Source: Bagarius yarrelli
Lineage: Eukaryota; Chordata; Actinopteri; Siluriformes; Sisoridae
Reading direction: 5' to 3'
Assembly: GCA_005784505.1 (NCBI GenBank)
Contig: VCAZ01000289.1
Location: 75,001 to 139,000, forward strand
DNA: 64,000 nt
Shown here: piece by piece, positions 1 through 42,937 of the stretch
How positions within the stretch are numbered: the first letter of the stretch is position 1
How the letters are laid out: each line of letters opens with the position of its first letter
Position numbers and translations under genes: made by a program
The notes under the pieces: generated by a model
The model's input: the letters and a program-made list of their open reading frames with translations, nothing else
The model's database searches: none
Told to the model about the DNA's origin: nothing

Positions 1-1848
1 TGGTGGTCTTCTGTTTTAATATGTGGCTTCAGTATCGCTAGCAAAGTATCAAATAAATCAAATCAAATCAACTTTAAAACTCTGAGGAATTTCTAAGATA
101 AAAAATACAAGAAAACAAAAATTTCGGACTTCAATATGCAAATACCTTAAATGCGACCAATGCCCGCTTTTGAAGACATAAAATTACATTTAACACCTTC
201 ACCAGACCTAGAAAGTTTATGAAGAGTTTAAAAACCAGAAACTAACAAGGTGAATTTGTGCTTTAAAGCCAAAGGAGCAATCTAACAATGTCCTGGTGGA
301 AGTAAATTCTTCAGTAGGGATGTCTCTCTATTCTGGCAGCTGTTTAAACTCTTCTGACAGACGTGAGGAACTCTGGGAGCTTTCTTGGTTGCTTTTCCAT
401 TTAACTAAACGACAGCAACAGCATTAACTCCACTAAGGCCCAAAGCTTTGTCTGGATTTTAGGCTTGCTGATTTTTAAGAGTTAATGATGCGTCCAGGAA
501 AACACACTCAGTGCAAAGCTACAGACAGACTAAATTGGTCTGGTTTATTTATATAGTACAGTGGGGCACCTTTTTATTTTATTCTAAATGGCATAAGAAC
601 CCGAATGTAGCACTTGTTCATACCGCTGGTTTTAATTTGTGGCTGAAGATTTAACTTTATGGTCAAGAACTGAAAAACAATTTTGAGGAAAATTGATATA
701 AAATTTTGTTTTTAAAAATGTTGTAGTTTTTTTAGAGCGTTTAGCCCAATGTGAACACTTTAGCTTGTCAGAATCGGCATAATTGAAGTGATCCTAAATT
801 TGCTGCCACACTTTTGTATTTTTAGGGAAATTTATTACCTGTTCCATTAAATACCATCTAGTAATCACACTGTAAGGTTTAGGGTTTTATTTTGTTTACT
901 TCCTGTCTTGTCATCTGATCCTGTTTCTATTGGTTTTCAGTTCTGTCTGGTGATTGGTTTGTTTTGGTAATGTGCCTATCTTTGTTAACATTTATAACCG
1001 TTGTGTTTTCTGTTGTCTTGGATTGTGGATTGTTCCCTGTTCCACTGCGGTCAAGTTTCCTCACTTCCTGTTTATCTGCAATCTTATAAAAAGATGAAAA
1101 TGCTCACAAAATATACGTCTTAATAAATATTATAAACATGTAAAAAAAACAAATACGTAAAAAATGAGAACAGGTGAAAAAAAGGATGACTAAACTAAAA
1201 GTTGCTGAAGAAATACTGCTAAAATGTAAATATCTATTGTATTAATTGTTTTAAAGTAAATAATTTTATTAAAGTAAAATAAACTGAAATGCTTTAACTT
1301 TTGCAGAAGTTGTTATTTTGATTAAGTTTTAACTAAATGTTTCTCAATATTATAACTGCCTCACTAGTGGGGTAAAAAACACTGGGGTGGCCGTTTACTC
1401 TACCTGTGAGGTTGAAACACTTCATTTAGAGTGTTTAAGTTCATATCATCATTTTTTATCAAAGCAAAATGTTTTGATTTATAAATTGAAATAATGTTTT
1501 ATTTTGCCACTAAATTTGTTCCTTTATCAATGTTTATTAAATAGAAACATTAAATAATATGTTTATTAAATATACATTATTGAAATATTCAGGTGTGCCT
1601 TTATAGCCCTTTCTACACTATACCATATACAACTGCCATTGAAAAGTTTGGAATCAGTGAAATCTTTAAGTTAAATTTTCATTATCATTACTTTAGTGTC
1701 ACATGATCCTGAATTTATAATTAATATAATGTGCTGCTTAATATTTTTTTGGAATTGGTGACAAGTTTTTTTTTTTTTTTAAAAACTAAAAATAAAGATC
1801 AGTGTTTCTTTTTAAAAGAAATTTCTTTGTTACAATATATTTTTACAT
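1..1848. other. AT-rich DNA, no gene recognised (gad2 last intron)
   Basis: No exon was found on either strand. In particular, the last gad2 exon (expected to contain a GDKVNFFRM-like block) is not here. The stretch is AT-rich and without a repeat I can name. Confidence 0.6.
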
Positions 1849-2034
1849 TTACAGCATTTAGCAGACGTTCTTATCCAGAGCAACTTACATTTATTTTTTT
1901 ATACAACTGAGCACTTGGGGGTTGAGGGCCTTACTCAGTGGCCCACAGTTGTGGCTTGGTGCTGATGCTGGGAACTGAACCCCCGTCTTTTTGGTATCAG
2001 GCCAACACCTTAACCACTAAGCCACCACTTTCCC
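1849..2034 (-). mobile_element. tRNA-derived SINE
   Basis: Reads as the minus-strand copy of the family common in this window: TACATTTACAGCATTTAGCA, then CTTATCCAGAGCAACTTACA, an internal GGGCC-type block, and the tRNA-like head rc(CCACTAAGCCACCACTTTCC) at its right end. Confidence 0.85.
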
Positions 2035-2499
2035 TCATATATAGTTTGGAATTTTTAAAAAAGTTATGTAATATATAAAAAGTGATAATGAAGACTTGTT
2101 AGAAATCGGTTCTATTTTAATTCCTTGTTTTTTAATTTTTATCATCAAAGAATCAAACTAAAAATTTAAAAATGAAGTATTGTGGGGAAGTGTGAGTACC
2201 GAGCAGTTGATTCATGTATGTGTATCTCATTATGATCTTGACTTTGCTTTCTATCAACTAAGAGTCAGTTTAGCAGTTTTGGTTAGTTACCCAGTTTTAT
2301 TTGTTTACCGTGCACCGACTTGTTTACTGTGTGTTTAAGGCGGCTGTAGGATTTTGGGAAAACTCTTAACTATAATGCGCTGTCTTGTTCTGTCATTGGG
2401 TCATTTAATAGTGTTAAGAAATGTAAACAATATCAATTATTTGCACATTTTTGTAGTGATAAACGATATACAGTAAACTAGAACGTAAATGGCGCCAAA

Positions 2500-4878
<2,379 letters not shown>

Positions 4879-5185
4879 TACAGAACGGATATTTATCGAT
4901 GTTTTATTTTCTGTTTTTGACCCGATGATAACTCAACTAAACCAAACAAACATTTTCATCATCATCATCCCTCACAGCAAACACAACCAAACAACTGCAA
5001 AGAACAAACAGAAAGAACTAAAGATTCAATACCACCAATACAGCAATCAGGGTGGTGGTGTTCATTAGTGCATTATTTCATCAAAGGTTTAATAAATTAG
5101 ATCAGATAGTTTTTCTGTAAGCGCTGCTGTTGACTCGTATTTATTACAGTATTAGAGTTTTTGAGGTATATTAATATACACAAAG

Positions 5186-5326
5186 TAGAAGCTCAGTGGT
5201 TATGGTGCTGAACTGCTGGTCGGGAGAGCATGAGTTCAATTCTCATCACCAAACTGGTACTGATGGGCCCCTGAGTAAGGCCCTTAACGTTCTGGATAAG
5301 GGAAACTGCTAAATGCCAGCAGTTTA
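5186..5326 (+). mobile_element. tRNA-derived SINE
   Basis: Plus-strand copy. The head AGAAGCTCAGTGGTTATGGT carries an A-box-like motif, followed by a B-box-like GAGTTCAATTCTC, then GGCCCCTGAGTAAGGCCCTT, and a tail with CTGGATAAGGG. Confidence 0.8.
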
Positions 5327-5770
5327 AGTGTAAATCTAACAATACAGAGCTGCAATGATTGTGCATGCAGATCTCAAATCGGCCACAGGATGGAGCCATA
5401 AATCAGTAAATCTGGTACTACAGACATGATATGCGATAAAGAGAAAATGTCAAAATATCGGAGACATATCAGTAAAAGTGTATATCGATCTGCTGTTGTG
5501 TGAGTAAAAATAAAAATTATTTTATTATTATTATTATATTACACGCTAATAATCTTTATCACAGTTCTTATAGGAAATATATATAAAATTGCGCTGTATA
5601 TATGCATTAAAATTATTATTACAATAACAACATTTTTGTCATTTTATTATTTATTTTTCTATTTTTATTGACTGATTAATTTAGAGAATAAATGAGAAAA
5701 ATCAGTTTAATGTCTAAACCAGTGATTAAATCTGTAATTTTCCTTTTTAAATTTTTCTATTTTAACTCAC

Positions 5771-33500
<27,730 letters not shown>

Positions 33501-33535
33501 TTTAACTTTTATTTAGCTATTTACACCGCAAATCT

Positions 33536-33538
<3 letters not shown>

Positions 33539-33581
<43 letters not shown>
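33539..33581. repeat. CT microsatellite
   Basis: About 21 pure CT units in the gad2-myo3a intergenic region. Confidence 0.95.
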
Positions 33582-33584
<3 letters not shown>

Positions 33585-33599
33585 AATATAAACCGGGTA

Positions 33600-34473
33600 C
33601 TCGCAAATTTTTAATTTGATTTCAATTCTTAATTGAGCATCTTTGTTTTCACTGCATCGGGAGACTGAGATGTTGATTTAGCTGCATATTATTTAGGAAC
33701 AATTTTGTTTCTGTGTCTCATTTCGATTTGCTTAACCTTTAATAACTAAAACCTACATAAAAGAAAAATAAACAATAAGAAGTGGAAAATAACACCATTA
33801 AGCGGAATAAACAGATTTGTTTTAATGCTACAGACGAAAACGTGTCACCTTGTTTACAAGATTATTTAGTAAAAATGTTTTAAAAAATGTTTTTTTTTAT
33901 CGTTCTTATTTATTTATTCTATCAAATACATTTAAAATTATTTTTTTTGAAAGATAGCTTATATATGTCCCATATGTCCCATAATTCTTTATTTGACGTG
34001 GAAAGCATTTCAATGTATTTAAATTACTGTTTCCCTTAAAAATATTCTTAAAAAAACAGAAAAAAAGGTTTGAACGCAGAAAAATGTGCACACTTTTTAA
34101 AATAATTATAATTTATAGATATTTTTAATAGCCGGCGATGAGAATCGGTGTTCCAATTTATTTTCTCTTTGAATTGATTCTGGACTGTGATGTTTTAGAA
34201 GTTAGACTGTTACACAACCGGCTGAGATGTTTTGAGATGTTTTGTGCAGTCAATCGTTCTCATCCGATTAAAGGCATACAAAATCTTTAAAACATATAAA
34301 ATTGAATTAAATAAAACTACGCGGATTTTATGAAAACATCTCGAATCTACAAATGATTTCTGTATGATAAGAATCTGTTTCTCGGACCAGTGGATCAGTT
34401 AGTATCTTTAACTGATTGTGTTACTACAATGCTCTCAACTCGCCCTTGTCGACTTTGTCTCACTGGTCGCGAG

Positions 34474-34515
<42 letters not shown>

Positions 34516-34880
34516 GGGGGGGTGGGGTTGGTAGACGGGGGGACGATGCGGATTTTTAAGCACGAACCCACTCGACCTTGGCCACAATTTTCCCCTTTAG
34601 ACTTGAAGACCGGTTTCCTACATTTTTTGGATAATTATTATGCATGAAGGGAAGATCAGCTGTCATGGAGTGACAAGACATTATAAAATATCTAATTTTA
34701 GCATTTTAGCAATTCTGATTCCCCAACTAACAAATTAATGTTTTAAAAACGTTTTTTCTCCAAACATTTCGATGTGGAACTGATTTAAAATAATAGATTA
34801 ACATTTGTTTTAACGTCATTTTATGGTGATTTATTTGTGTTTTTAAAATACAAATAAGATCCTAAGGATGCTGTTGTTAA
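33600..34880. other. Intergenic AT-rich DNA
   Basis: No gene or transposon was recognised apart from the GT run. TATGTCCCATATGTCCC at about 33964 is a short direct repeat. Confidence 0.5.
34477..34514. repeat. GT microsatellite
   Basis: About 19 GT units followed by a G-rich stretch (GGGGGGGTGGGG). Confidence 0.95.
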
Positions 34881-34885
34881 AAACA

Positions 34886-35024
34886 GGATGGTGGCTGAGT
34901 GGTTTAAGGTGTTGGTCTGATAACTGCAGCCTTGTGGAATGTGTGCCACTGCTGCTTTATTGCTTGGTTGTATAAATGTAAGCCACTCTAAATAAGGGTA
35001 TCTGACAAATTCCAGAAATGTAAA
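34886..35024 (+). mobile_element. tRNA-derived SINE
   Basis: GGATGGTGGCTGAGTGGTTT (A-box-like), then a degraded middle and TAAGCCACTCTAAATAAGGG. More diverged than other copies. Confidence 0.7.
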
Positions 35025-35289
35025 TGTTTATTCTTTAATAAAAGCTCCTTGTATATGATTTGTTTAAATTATGGCTTATGATCCCATACTCTAATGTCAC
35101 TCAAATGAGAATAAGCTTTTTTTAGTCTGGTTTCTCTCTGGTTTCTTACCCACAAATGTAAGAAACAAATGGAAATGAATACTTGGTGTAAGGCAGAGAT
35201 CCAATTCAAAAGGCACACCAGTCAATCACACACATCATGCACACACATACAGTTTATACATTCAAATTTGAGATCAACCTACCAGCAAG

Positions 35290-35740
35290 TGTTAAACAAG
35301 GTTTCTGTGTGAGTATTTCATACTTAGAAAATGTCATTGGAGTTAGGGGAACAGTCCTCTACTGGTCAGTTTTAGTTGACATCGTTATCAGTTTGTACAT
35401 GTAAATGGTGACTCTTCAATGCTTACCAAAGCAGAATTTGGTGTTCCACAAAGATCCGTAATAGGCCCATTGCTCATTTACCTATAAATGCTACCTCTTG
35501 AATATAATTATATAATTATAATTATTCGAAAACATGGCATTACCTCCTACTGTTATGCTAATGACAGTTACATGTTTTAGCAAGGCCAGTCGAGAGGCAT
35601 ACGCTTCAGACATTGGACAGTGGATGCTTTTTGTTGCTTAAATCTGAAAAGACAGATGTGTTTGTCCTTAGACCACATGCAGCCGAATTAAGATTTCTGA
35701 TTTACAGATTAATCCTGGATGACTTTCCAGTGTCACCATG
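35290..35740 (+). mobile_element. Old L2-like RT fragment
   Basis: Diverged counterpart of the [12 protein letters not shown] region (here GVPQ-RSVIGPLL-like, with stops), TACTGTTATGCTAATGACAG for the YADD box, and an LLLKSEKTDVFVLRPHA-like tail. Confidence 0.65.
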
Positions 35741-35899
35741 CATGTCAAGTCCAGTCAAGTCAACTTTATTTCTATAGCGATTGTAACAATTGTAAGGAAT
35801 ACGGTATTTTGGGGTTCCCCTGGTTACAGAGGCATAACCCCGTCATATTATGAAAAGACAAGGACATTGTTCATTGGTCCAGCCATTGTCATAAACATT

Positions 35900-36965
35900 G
35901 CATGTCATGGGTAAACACCAGGCCATGTCGCCTCGCCCATCTTTCACTGCTTCACACAACATTCCCGTTGAATACCATGATCTGTTGGAGGCCTCAGAGC
36001 TGCCTCCTCACAGGTCCAGGGACTGTGCTATCGACCTATTATCTAAGGCAAGTCCTCCTAGAAGCCGTGTATACCCTCTGTTGCAGCCTAAGACTCTTGA
36101 CATGGAGGCCTACATAGATGATGCTCTGGCCTCCGGGTTTATTCGGCCATCCACGTCACCAGCAGCTTCTTTTTTTCCTTTGTGGAGAAGAAAGATGGCA
36201 CCTTACGTTCATCCATCGATTACCGGCATTTAAACGCAGTTACTGTAAAGTACAGTTACCCTTTACCTCTAGAACCAGCAGCGCTGAAGCAGTTACATGA
36301 GGCGTGCTACTTTAATAAGCAGGATTTAAGGAGCGTCTATAATCTGATCAGGATCCGAGAAAGCAACAAGTGGAAGACTGCGTTTATTACTACCAGGGGT
36401 TATTACGAGTACTTGGTGATGCCCTGTGGTCTGGCGAATGCCCCAGCTGTTTTCCAGGCGTATGTAAACAACATTTTCAGAGATCTCCCCAACAACTGTG
36501 TTATTGTGTATATTGACAACATACTAATTTACTCCAGGACCTACTCTCAACATGTCAACCAGGTTCGTACAGTTCGGACCAATCTGTTACAGCATTATTT
36601 GTATATGAAAGCAGAGAAGTGTGAATTACACTGCGATCAGGTCTTATTCCTGGGGTATCATATTAGCACTCACAGGGTCGCCATGGATAAAGCCAAGGTG
36701 GAAGCGGTGACAAGTTGGCCTTTACAAAGGTTCCTGGGGTTTGCAAATTTTATACGCAACTACAGTCAAACCGCCTCTCCCATCACCTCGCTATTAAAGG
36801 GCAGGCCGACAAAGCTTCTTCAAAAGTTAAAGGCCAAATTCACTACAGCCCTATCCTGAGACATCCTGATCCCACATTACCTTTTGTGGTGGAGGTGGAC
36901 GCCTCCAACTGCGTGGTGGCTGCTGTACTCTCACAGCAGCATGGAATACCCCCAAAGATTCAGAG
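35900..36965 (+). mobile_element. Ty3/gypsy-like pol fragment (RT and start of RNase H)
   Basis: Encodes the gypsy RT signatures [40 protein letters not shown], a catalytic box written YIDN and FLGYHIS, then the RNase H start [18 protein letters not shown] after a frameshift. No LTRs, primer site, gag or integrase are visible, so it is a truncated, dead copy. Confidence 0.88.
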
Positions 36966-37439
36966 AGATCTTTTGATTTTTATATTTATTGTAATTTTGT
37001 TAATGTTGAGATGAAAATTTCACTAAAGCCCCAGCCTTCAACTCCACAAAGGTTTTGGTCTAAACTTTCTTTAATTGTGTGTTTTTCTCTAAAATGGAAT
37101 GAGTATGTATGAATTCACATAATCATGAACAATTTAGTGTTCAATACCAAAAAAACAGAAAACTCTATGTTGAATTAACCTATCGTTTCACAAACGACAG
37201 CCTGGAGACGGATGCAATGCGGCAATCTGACCTCGCAACATTTCCTATGGTTTTACTATGCAATGCTGCAACTGTGGATTATCTTAAAGAGTAGCTTTAT
37301 ATTAATTATAAGTTATAGATGGAGAATAATTATTTCCTGCATTACTAACAAACAAAACTGATGCTAATTACATATATGTGTTGGTTTGCTTATCTTGTTA
37401 AACATTGTTGTGTCCAGTCCAAGTTTGTCAATCTCATGT

Positions 37440-38572
37440 TTATCACGTCTCATCAAGGCCTGATGCGAAAGGCCAGTTTAATAAAATTGAGCAATGTGTG
37501 AAGGAAGTAAGAGATTGGATGCTTTGCAATTTCCTCTTGCTTAACGCTGACAAGACGGAGGTTTCTGGTTCTAGGACCACAGGTAGCTAAAAGTAAGCTT
37601 CCTGATCACACCTTAACCCTAGACAGTCTTTCTGTTTCACCAAGTGCAACAGTAAAAGATCTGGGTGTGATTTTAGACTCCAATCTCTCATTTGAAGCCC
37701 ATGTCGATAATATTAGCAGGATAGCATTTTTTATCATCTCAGAAATATCGCTAAAAAATAAGAAATATCTTGTCGCTTACTGATGCTGAAAAATTAGTTC
37801 ATGCGTTTATCACATCCAGGCTGGATTACTGTAACGCTTTACTGTCTGGATGTTCAACTAGGTGCATTAATAAACTTCAGCTAGTCCAGAACGCAGCAGC
37901 GAGAGTCCTCACTAAAACTAAAAGATACGAGCACATCACGCCGGTCCTATCCGCACTGCATTGGCTCCCAGTGAGACACCGCATCGATTTTAAAATACTA
38001 CTTTTAACCTATAAAGCTCTAAATGGTCTCGCGCCGCAGTACTTAAGCGGACTTCTAGTGTCTTACGTTCCACCACGCCTACTTCGATCAAAGGATGCAG
38101 GCTGCCTGTCAGTACCGCGTATTATAAAAACTACAGCAGGGGGCAGAGCCTTTTCCTACAGGGCCCCTATGCTATGGAATAACCTCCCTATGTATGTTCG
38201 GGAATCAGACACAGTCTCAGTGTTTAAGTCCAGGTTAAAAACATATTTATTTAATCAAGCCTTTTGTATTGATTCCCCTTAGATAAAGGAGCAGATCCGG
38301 GGGACTCATGGGTGTTGAGTATTAAGGTGATCTGGTATGTTTAGATGCTGTCTTCCCCTCTCTTATTGATCACGGTGTTGATGATGAGAGCGGCTGGTTG
38401 CTTAACATATCAGGGAGCCCTCATGTCTGTGTTTCCCTCTGGTTCTCCTTTTAGTTATGCTGACCTAGTTAGTCTTGCCGGAGTCCCAGCTTTACTCCAC
38501 ATTACTCACTTAATCACTCCAAACCGTGTGATTACAATGTCACTTAACTGTTTTCCTTCTTTTTGACTTCCT

Positions 38573-38639
<67 letters not shown>

Positions 38640-39087
38640 GAGCTACATACGCCACAACGGAGCTGCCGGTGATCCAGACCCCACCACCGGCCCGTCCTGT
38701 GGGTCCCTTCCCTGTGACCTGCCCAGCGGATGAGGCATCACCGGGCGATCTAGGACGACCCACTTCGCCATAAAGACGTTTCGGCTGCTCTAAGGACTAA
38801 TGATTATAGTTGTTTACACACACGATGTAACCTCATGATCCCTGCTACCTGTTTTCACCCAAATGAGGATGGGTTCCCTGCTGAGTCTGGTTCCTCTCAA
38901 GGTTTCTTCCTATCTCATCTTAGGGAGTTTTTCCTTGCCACCGTCCGCCCCGGCTTGCTCATCAGGGACAAACTGACTGATTTGTTTAATTCTGTTTTAT
39001 AATTTCTTCAATTGTAAAGCTGCTTTGTGACAATCACCATTGTGAAAAGCGCTATACAAATAAAACTGAATTGAATTGAATTGAATC
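37440..39087 (+). mobile_element. L2-like LINE, copy C (3' part)
   Basis: 5'-truncated at the [17 protein letters not shown] block. It encodes an open 170-codon stretch (37770-38282) with [38 protein letters not shown] and [20 protein letters not shown]. It has a CT run at 38577-38636 and ends in GAATTGAATTGAATTGAAT. Confidence 0.9.
37770..38282 (+). pseudogene. L2-like ORF2 C-terminal fragment
   Basis: The best-preserved piece of the L2-like ORF2 in the window. The frame is intact to the natural stop after [12 protein letters not shown]. It lacks the RT and endonuclease domains, so it is not functional. Confidence 0.85.
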
Positions 39088-39159
39088 AATAAGATCTGTA
39101 TTAGGGTTAGGGTTAAGGTTGGAAATTTTAGCAAGAAGTACATTTAAATGGGTTGCCAG

Positions 39160-39222
39160 ATTGTTTTAGATTGTAAATCGCTCTGGATAATGACGTCTGC
39201 CTCATGCGATAAATGTAAAACT
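39160..39222 (+). mobile_element. SINE tail fragment
   Basis: TAAATCGCTCTGGATAATGA and CGATAAATGTAAAAC match the SINE tail. Confidence 0.6.
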
Positions 39223-39256
39223 TAAATAAAGTTAAGTTTACAACTTGCATTAAAAA

Positions 39257-41642
39257 ATGAATTAATTAATTATAAAAAAGCTCTTAGTGCAACTAGATCA
39301 TCAACGTATCTTTCTAACCTTATTGAAAATAATAAAAATAATCCTAGATTTCTATTCATTTACATTTGCAGCATTTGGCAGACGCCCTTATCCAGAGCGA
39401 TTTACAATGTTCCTTGTTATACAACTAAGCAACTGGGGGTTAATGGCCTTGCTCAGGAGTCCAACAGTGGTGGCTTGCTGGAGCCGGGGAATTGAACCCA
39501 CAAACCTTCGGGTTGGTAATCCAACACCCTTAACCATGAGCCACCACTTCCCACCGTCGCAAAATTAACTAGGAATAAGACGACCTCAGAAACCTGCACC
39601 ATAACTGCGTGCAGCAGTGAGGACTTCATGAACTTTTTTGATAATAAAATTGCAAAACATTAGGCAGAAAATTCACGCTTTAAAACCAGACCTTTCGAAT
39701 GATTCTGATGATCAACTAACCGCATCAGATCAGAACTTAGAAAATTTTACTCCTCTGGAAGAGAAAAACCTAATCGCACTCATCTCTTCCACAAAACCGT
39801 CAACTTGTGTGTTAGATCCTATACCAACACACTTTCTTAAGCAGATAGTACCGGCAGTATCAGAACCCCTGTTGAAAATAGTTAACTCTTTTCACTCAGC
39901 AGTGGGTATGTTCCCAAAATCTTTTAAATTAGCAGTGATTAAACCTTTAATTAAGAAACCTGACCTCGACCACAATGAGCTGTGGAACTACAGGCCGATA
40001 TCTAACCTTCCGTTTATCTCTAAAATCCTAGAGAAGGTAGTAGCGCAGCAGTTATGCTCATATTTACACAGAAATAACAACTTTATCAATCAGGATTCAG
40101 GCCTCACCACAGCACAGAGACGGCACTGGTCAAAGTAGCTAATGACCTCTTACTGGCATCCGATCAAGGCTGTGTCTCGTTGCTTATATTACTTGACCTT
40201 AGTGCGGCTTTCGACACCATAGATCACGATATTCTTCTTCACAGATTAGAAAAAAAAAATTAGTAGGAATTAAAGGAACGGCTCTTGCGTGGCTCAGGTC
40301 CTATTTAACCGATCGTTACCAGTTTGTAGATTTAAATGGTGATTATTCTGCCTGCTCCCTTGTAAAGTATGGTGTTCCACAGGGCTCGGTTTTAGGCCCA
40401 CTTCTTTTCTCTCTTTACATGCTGCCTCTGGGAAACATAATTCGTAAGCATGATATCAGTTTCCACTGTTACGCTGATGACACACAGTTATACGTCTCAT
40501 CAAGGCCTGATGCGAAAGGCCAGTTTAATAAAATTGAGCAATGTGTGAAGGAAATAAGGGGATTGGATGTTATGCAATTTTCTCTTGCTTAACCCTGACA
40601 AGACAGAGGTTCAAGTGCAACAGTAAAAAGATCTGGGTGTGATTTTAGACTCCAATCTCTTATTTGAAGCCCATGTCGACAATATTACCAGGATAGCGTT
40701 CTATCATCTCAGAAATATCGCTGAATGAAATAAGAAAATATCCTGTCAGTAAATGATGCTGAAAAATGAGTTCATGCGTTTATCACATCCAGGCTGGACT
40801 ACTGTAACGCTTTACTGTCTGGATGTTCAACTAGGTGCATTAATAAACTTCAGTTAGTCCAGAACGCAGCAGCGAGAGTCCTCACTAAAACTAAAAGATA
40901 CGAGCACATCACGCCGGTCTTATACACACTGCATTGTCTCCCAGTGAGACACCGCATCGATTTTAAAATACTACTGTTAACTTATAAAGCTCTAAATGGT
41001 CTCGCACCGCAGGACCTAAGCGAACTTCTAGTGTCTTACGTTCCACCACGCCTACTTCCATCAAAGGATGCAGGCTGCCTGTCAGTACCGCGCATTATAA
41101 ACTCTACAGCAGGGGGCGGAGCCTTTTCTTACAGAGCCCCAATGCTATGTTATAACCTCCCTATGTATGTTCGGGAATCAGACACAGTCTCAGTGTTTAA
41201 GTCCAGCTTAAAAACATACTTATTTAATCAAGCATTTTGTATTGATTCCCCTTAGATAAAGGAGCAGATCTGGGGGACTGATGGGTGTTGAGTATTATGG
41301 GATGTTAGATGTCTTCCCCACTCTTATTGATCACGGTGTTGATGATGAGAGCGGCTGGTTGCTTAACATATCAGGGAGCCCTCATGTCTGTGTTTCCCTC
41401 TGGTTCTCCTTTAGTTATGCTGACCTAGTTAGTCTTGCCGGAGTCCCAGCTTTACTCTACATTACTCACTTAATCACTCCAAACCGTGTGATTACAATGT
41501 CACTTAACTGCTTTCTTTTAGTTATGCTGACATAGTTAGTCTTGCCGGAGAGTCCATCCTTGCACTCTATATTATTCATTTAATCAATCCAAACCGTGTG
41601 ATTACATTGTCACTTAACTGCTTTCTTCTTTTTGACTTCCTT

Positions 41643-41685
<43 letters not shown>

Positions 41686-42131
41686 TGAGTTACATACGCC
41701 ACAACGGAGCTGCCGGTGATCCAGACCCCACCTCCGACCCCGTCCTGTGGGACCCTTCCCTGTGACCTGCCCAGCGGATGATGCATCACCAGGGCGATCT
41801 AGGACGACCCACTTCGCCATAAAGACGTTCCGGCTGCTCTCTAAGGACTAATGATTATAGTTGTTTACACACACACACAATGTAACCTCATGATCCCTGC
41901 TACCTGTTTTCACCCAAATGAGGATGGGTTCTCTGTTGAGTCTGGTTCCTCTCAAGGTTTCTTCCTATCTCATCTCAGGGAGTTTTTCCTTGCCACCGTC
42001 GCCCCGGCTTGCTCATCAGGGACAAACTGATTTCTGTTTCATCTCATAATTTCTTCGATTGTAAAGTTGCTTTGTGACAATCACCATTGTAAAAAGCGCC
42101 AAACAAATAAAACTGAATTGAATTGAATTGA
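39257..42131 (+). mobile_element. L2-like LINE, copy D (longest)
   Basis: The most complete copy. Blocks include [115 protein letters not shown] (catalytic YADD) and the C-terminus. Indels break the frame, for example a run of extra A at 40250. It carries a SINE insert (39357-39556) and a tandem duplication in its 3' tail (41408-41629), and ends GAATTGAATTGAATTG. Confidence 0.9.
39357..39556 (-). mobile_element. tRNA-derived SINE inserted in L2 copy D
   Basis: TTTACATTTGCAGCATTTGG, CAGAGCGATTTACAATGTTC, GGCCTTGCTCAGGAGTCCAA and rc(CTTAACCATGAGCCACCACT). Compared with copy A, it interrupts the LINE between AGATTTCT and CACCGTCGCAAAATTAAC. Confidence 0.9.
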
Positions 42132-42221
42132 AATTAAAAATAGAATTTGACAAAATAAGAGATAAATAAAAACAATAGAAAATATGAAATAAGTAGAATT
42201 TATTCATTGTATAATTATTTT

Positions 42222-42292
42222 TGATTGTGTACAGCTGCTGTAAGACAATGACTATTGTAAAAAGCGCTACACAAATAAAATTAAATTAAATC
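42222..42292 (+). repeat. LINE 3' tail fragment
   Basis: GATTGTGTACAGCTGCTGTA and GTAAAAAGCGCTACACAAAT form a diverged L2-type 3' end lying just behind copy D. Confidence 0.55.
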
Positions 42293-42682
42293 TTAATGTC
42301 CAGATGTGGCACATGCAAAACCAGTGAGCAGTTCTATGTGCAGAGTGTTCATGAAGTCTGATGGTCTGAGGGTAGAAACTTCTCCTGAGTCTCCTAAATT
42401 TACTCATCAGACTAAAGAAGATCTTAAACACAAAGTCCTATTTACTAGTCAAAGCTATTTTAATTAAAGCATACTATCAACACTAAAGCTTTGCAAGAAA
42501 ATTCCAGAAGAAAGAGGCAACGTTAAAGTGCACATACAGTGCAGGAGGACCTGAGAGTCAGTCAGTGAAGAACCTTCCTTTCAATCTCATTCAGTTAAGC
42601 ACACAAATTACTAGCCTGGGAAGCTAATTTTCTGTTTATGCTTAAAAGCTAGCAAGTTTCTGCTATCAAGTTTCCATTAGAG

Positions 42683-42688
42683 TTTATT
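42683..42688 (-). promoter_or_regulatory. Candidate myo3a polyadenylation signal
   Basis: AATAAA on the minus strand, about 150 bases past the myo3a stop codon. It is a single hexamer in AT-rich DNA, so chance occurrence is possible. Confidence 0.4.
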
Positions 42689-42840
42689 TCTTGTTAGTAT
42701 TTTAAGTTCTTCTCTGTAAAGAGGTTTTCAGTAATAAATATAGATATGAAAAAAATGTTAATGTAGATCCACCATCACTTTACAAACATTTGTATTATAC
42801 ATATTTACATCAGAACAAAAAAATCATCCCAGAACAACGC

Positions 42841-42937
42841 CTAGCTTTGTTCCATAAGCCTTCCTCTGATAGAGGTCTTCCTCAGCAGTTTCCTGTAGTC
42901 GTAAGGGTTGTCCTCCTCAATTTCCTCAGAAGATGTT
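42841..42937 (-). CDS. myo3a: myo3a terminal coding exon (tail homology segment II)
   Basis: Encodes [20 protein letters not shown] and then [11 protein letters not shown], followed by TAG. It matches the human C-terminus [22 protein letters not shown], the actin-binding tail segment. Acceptor TCCAG at 42938. Confidence 0.97.

Noticed and set aside
39102..39121. Interstitial telomere repeat
   Set aside because: Only about two and a half TTAGGG-like units, which is within chance for this DNA.
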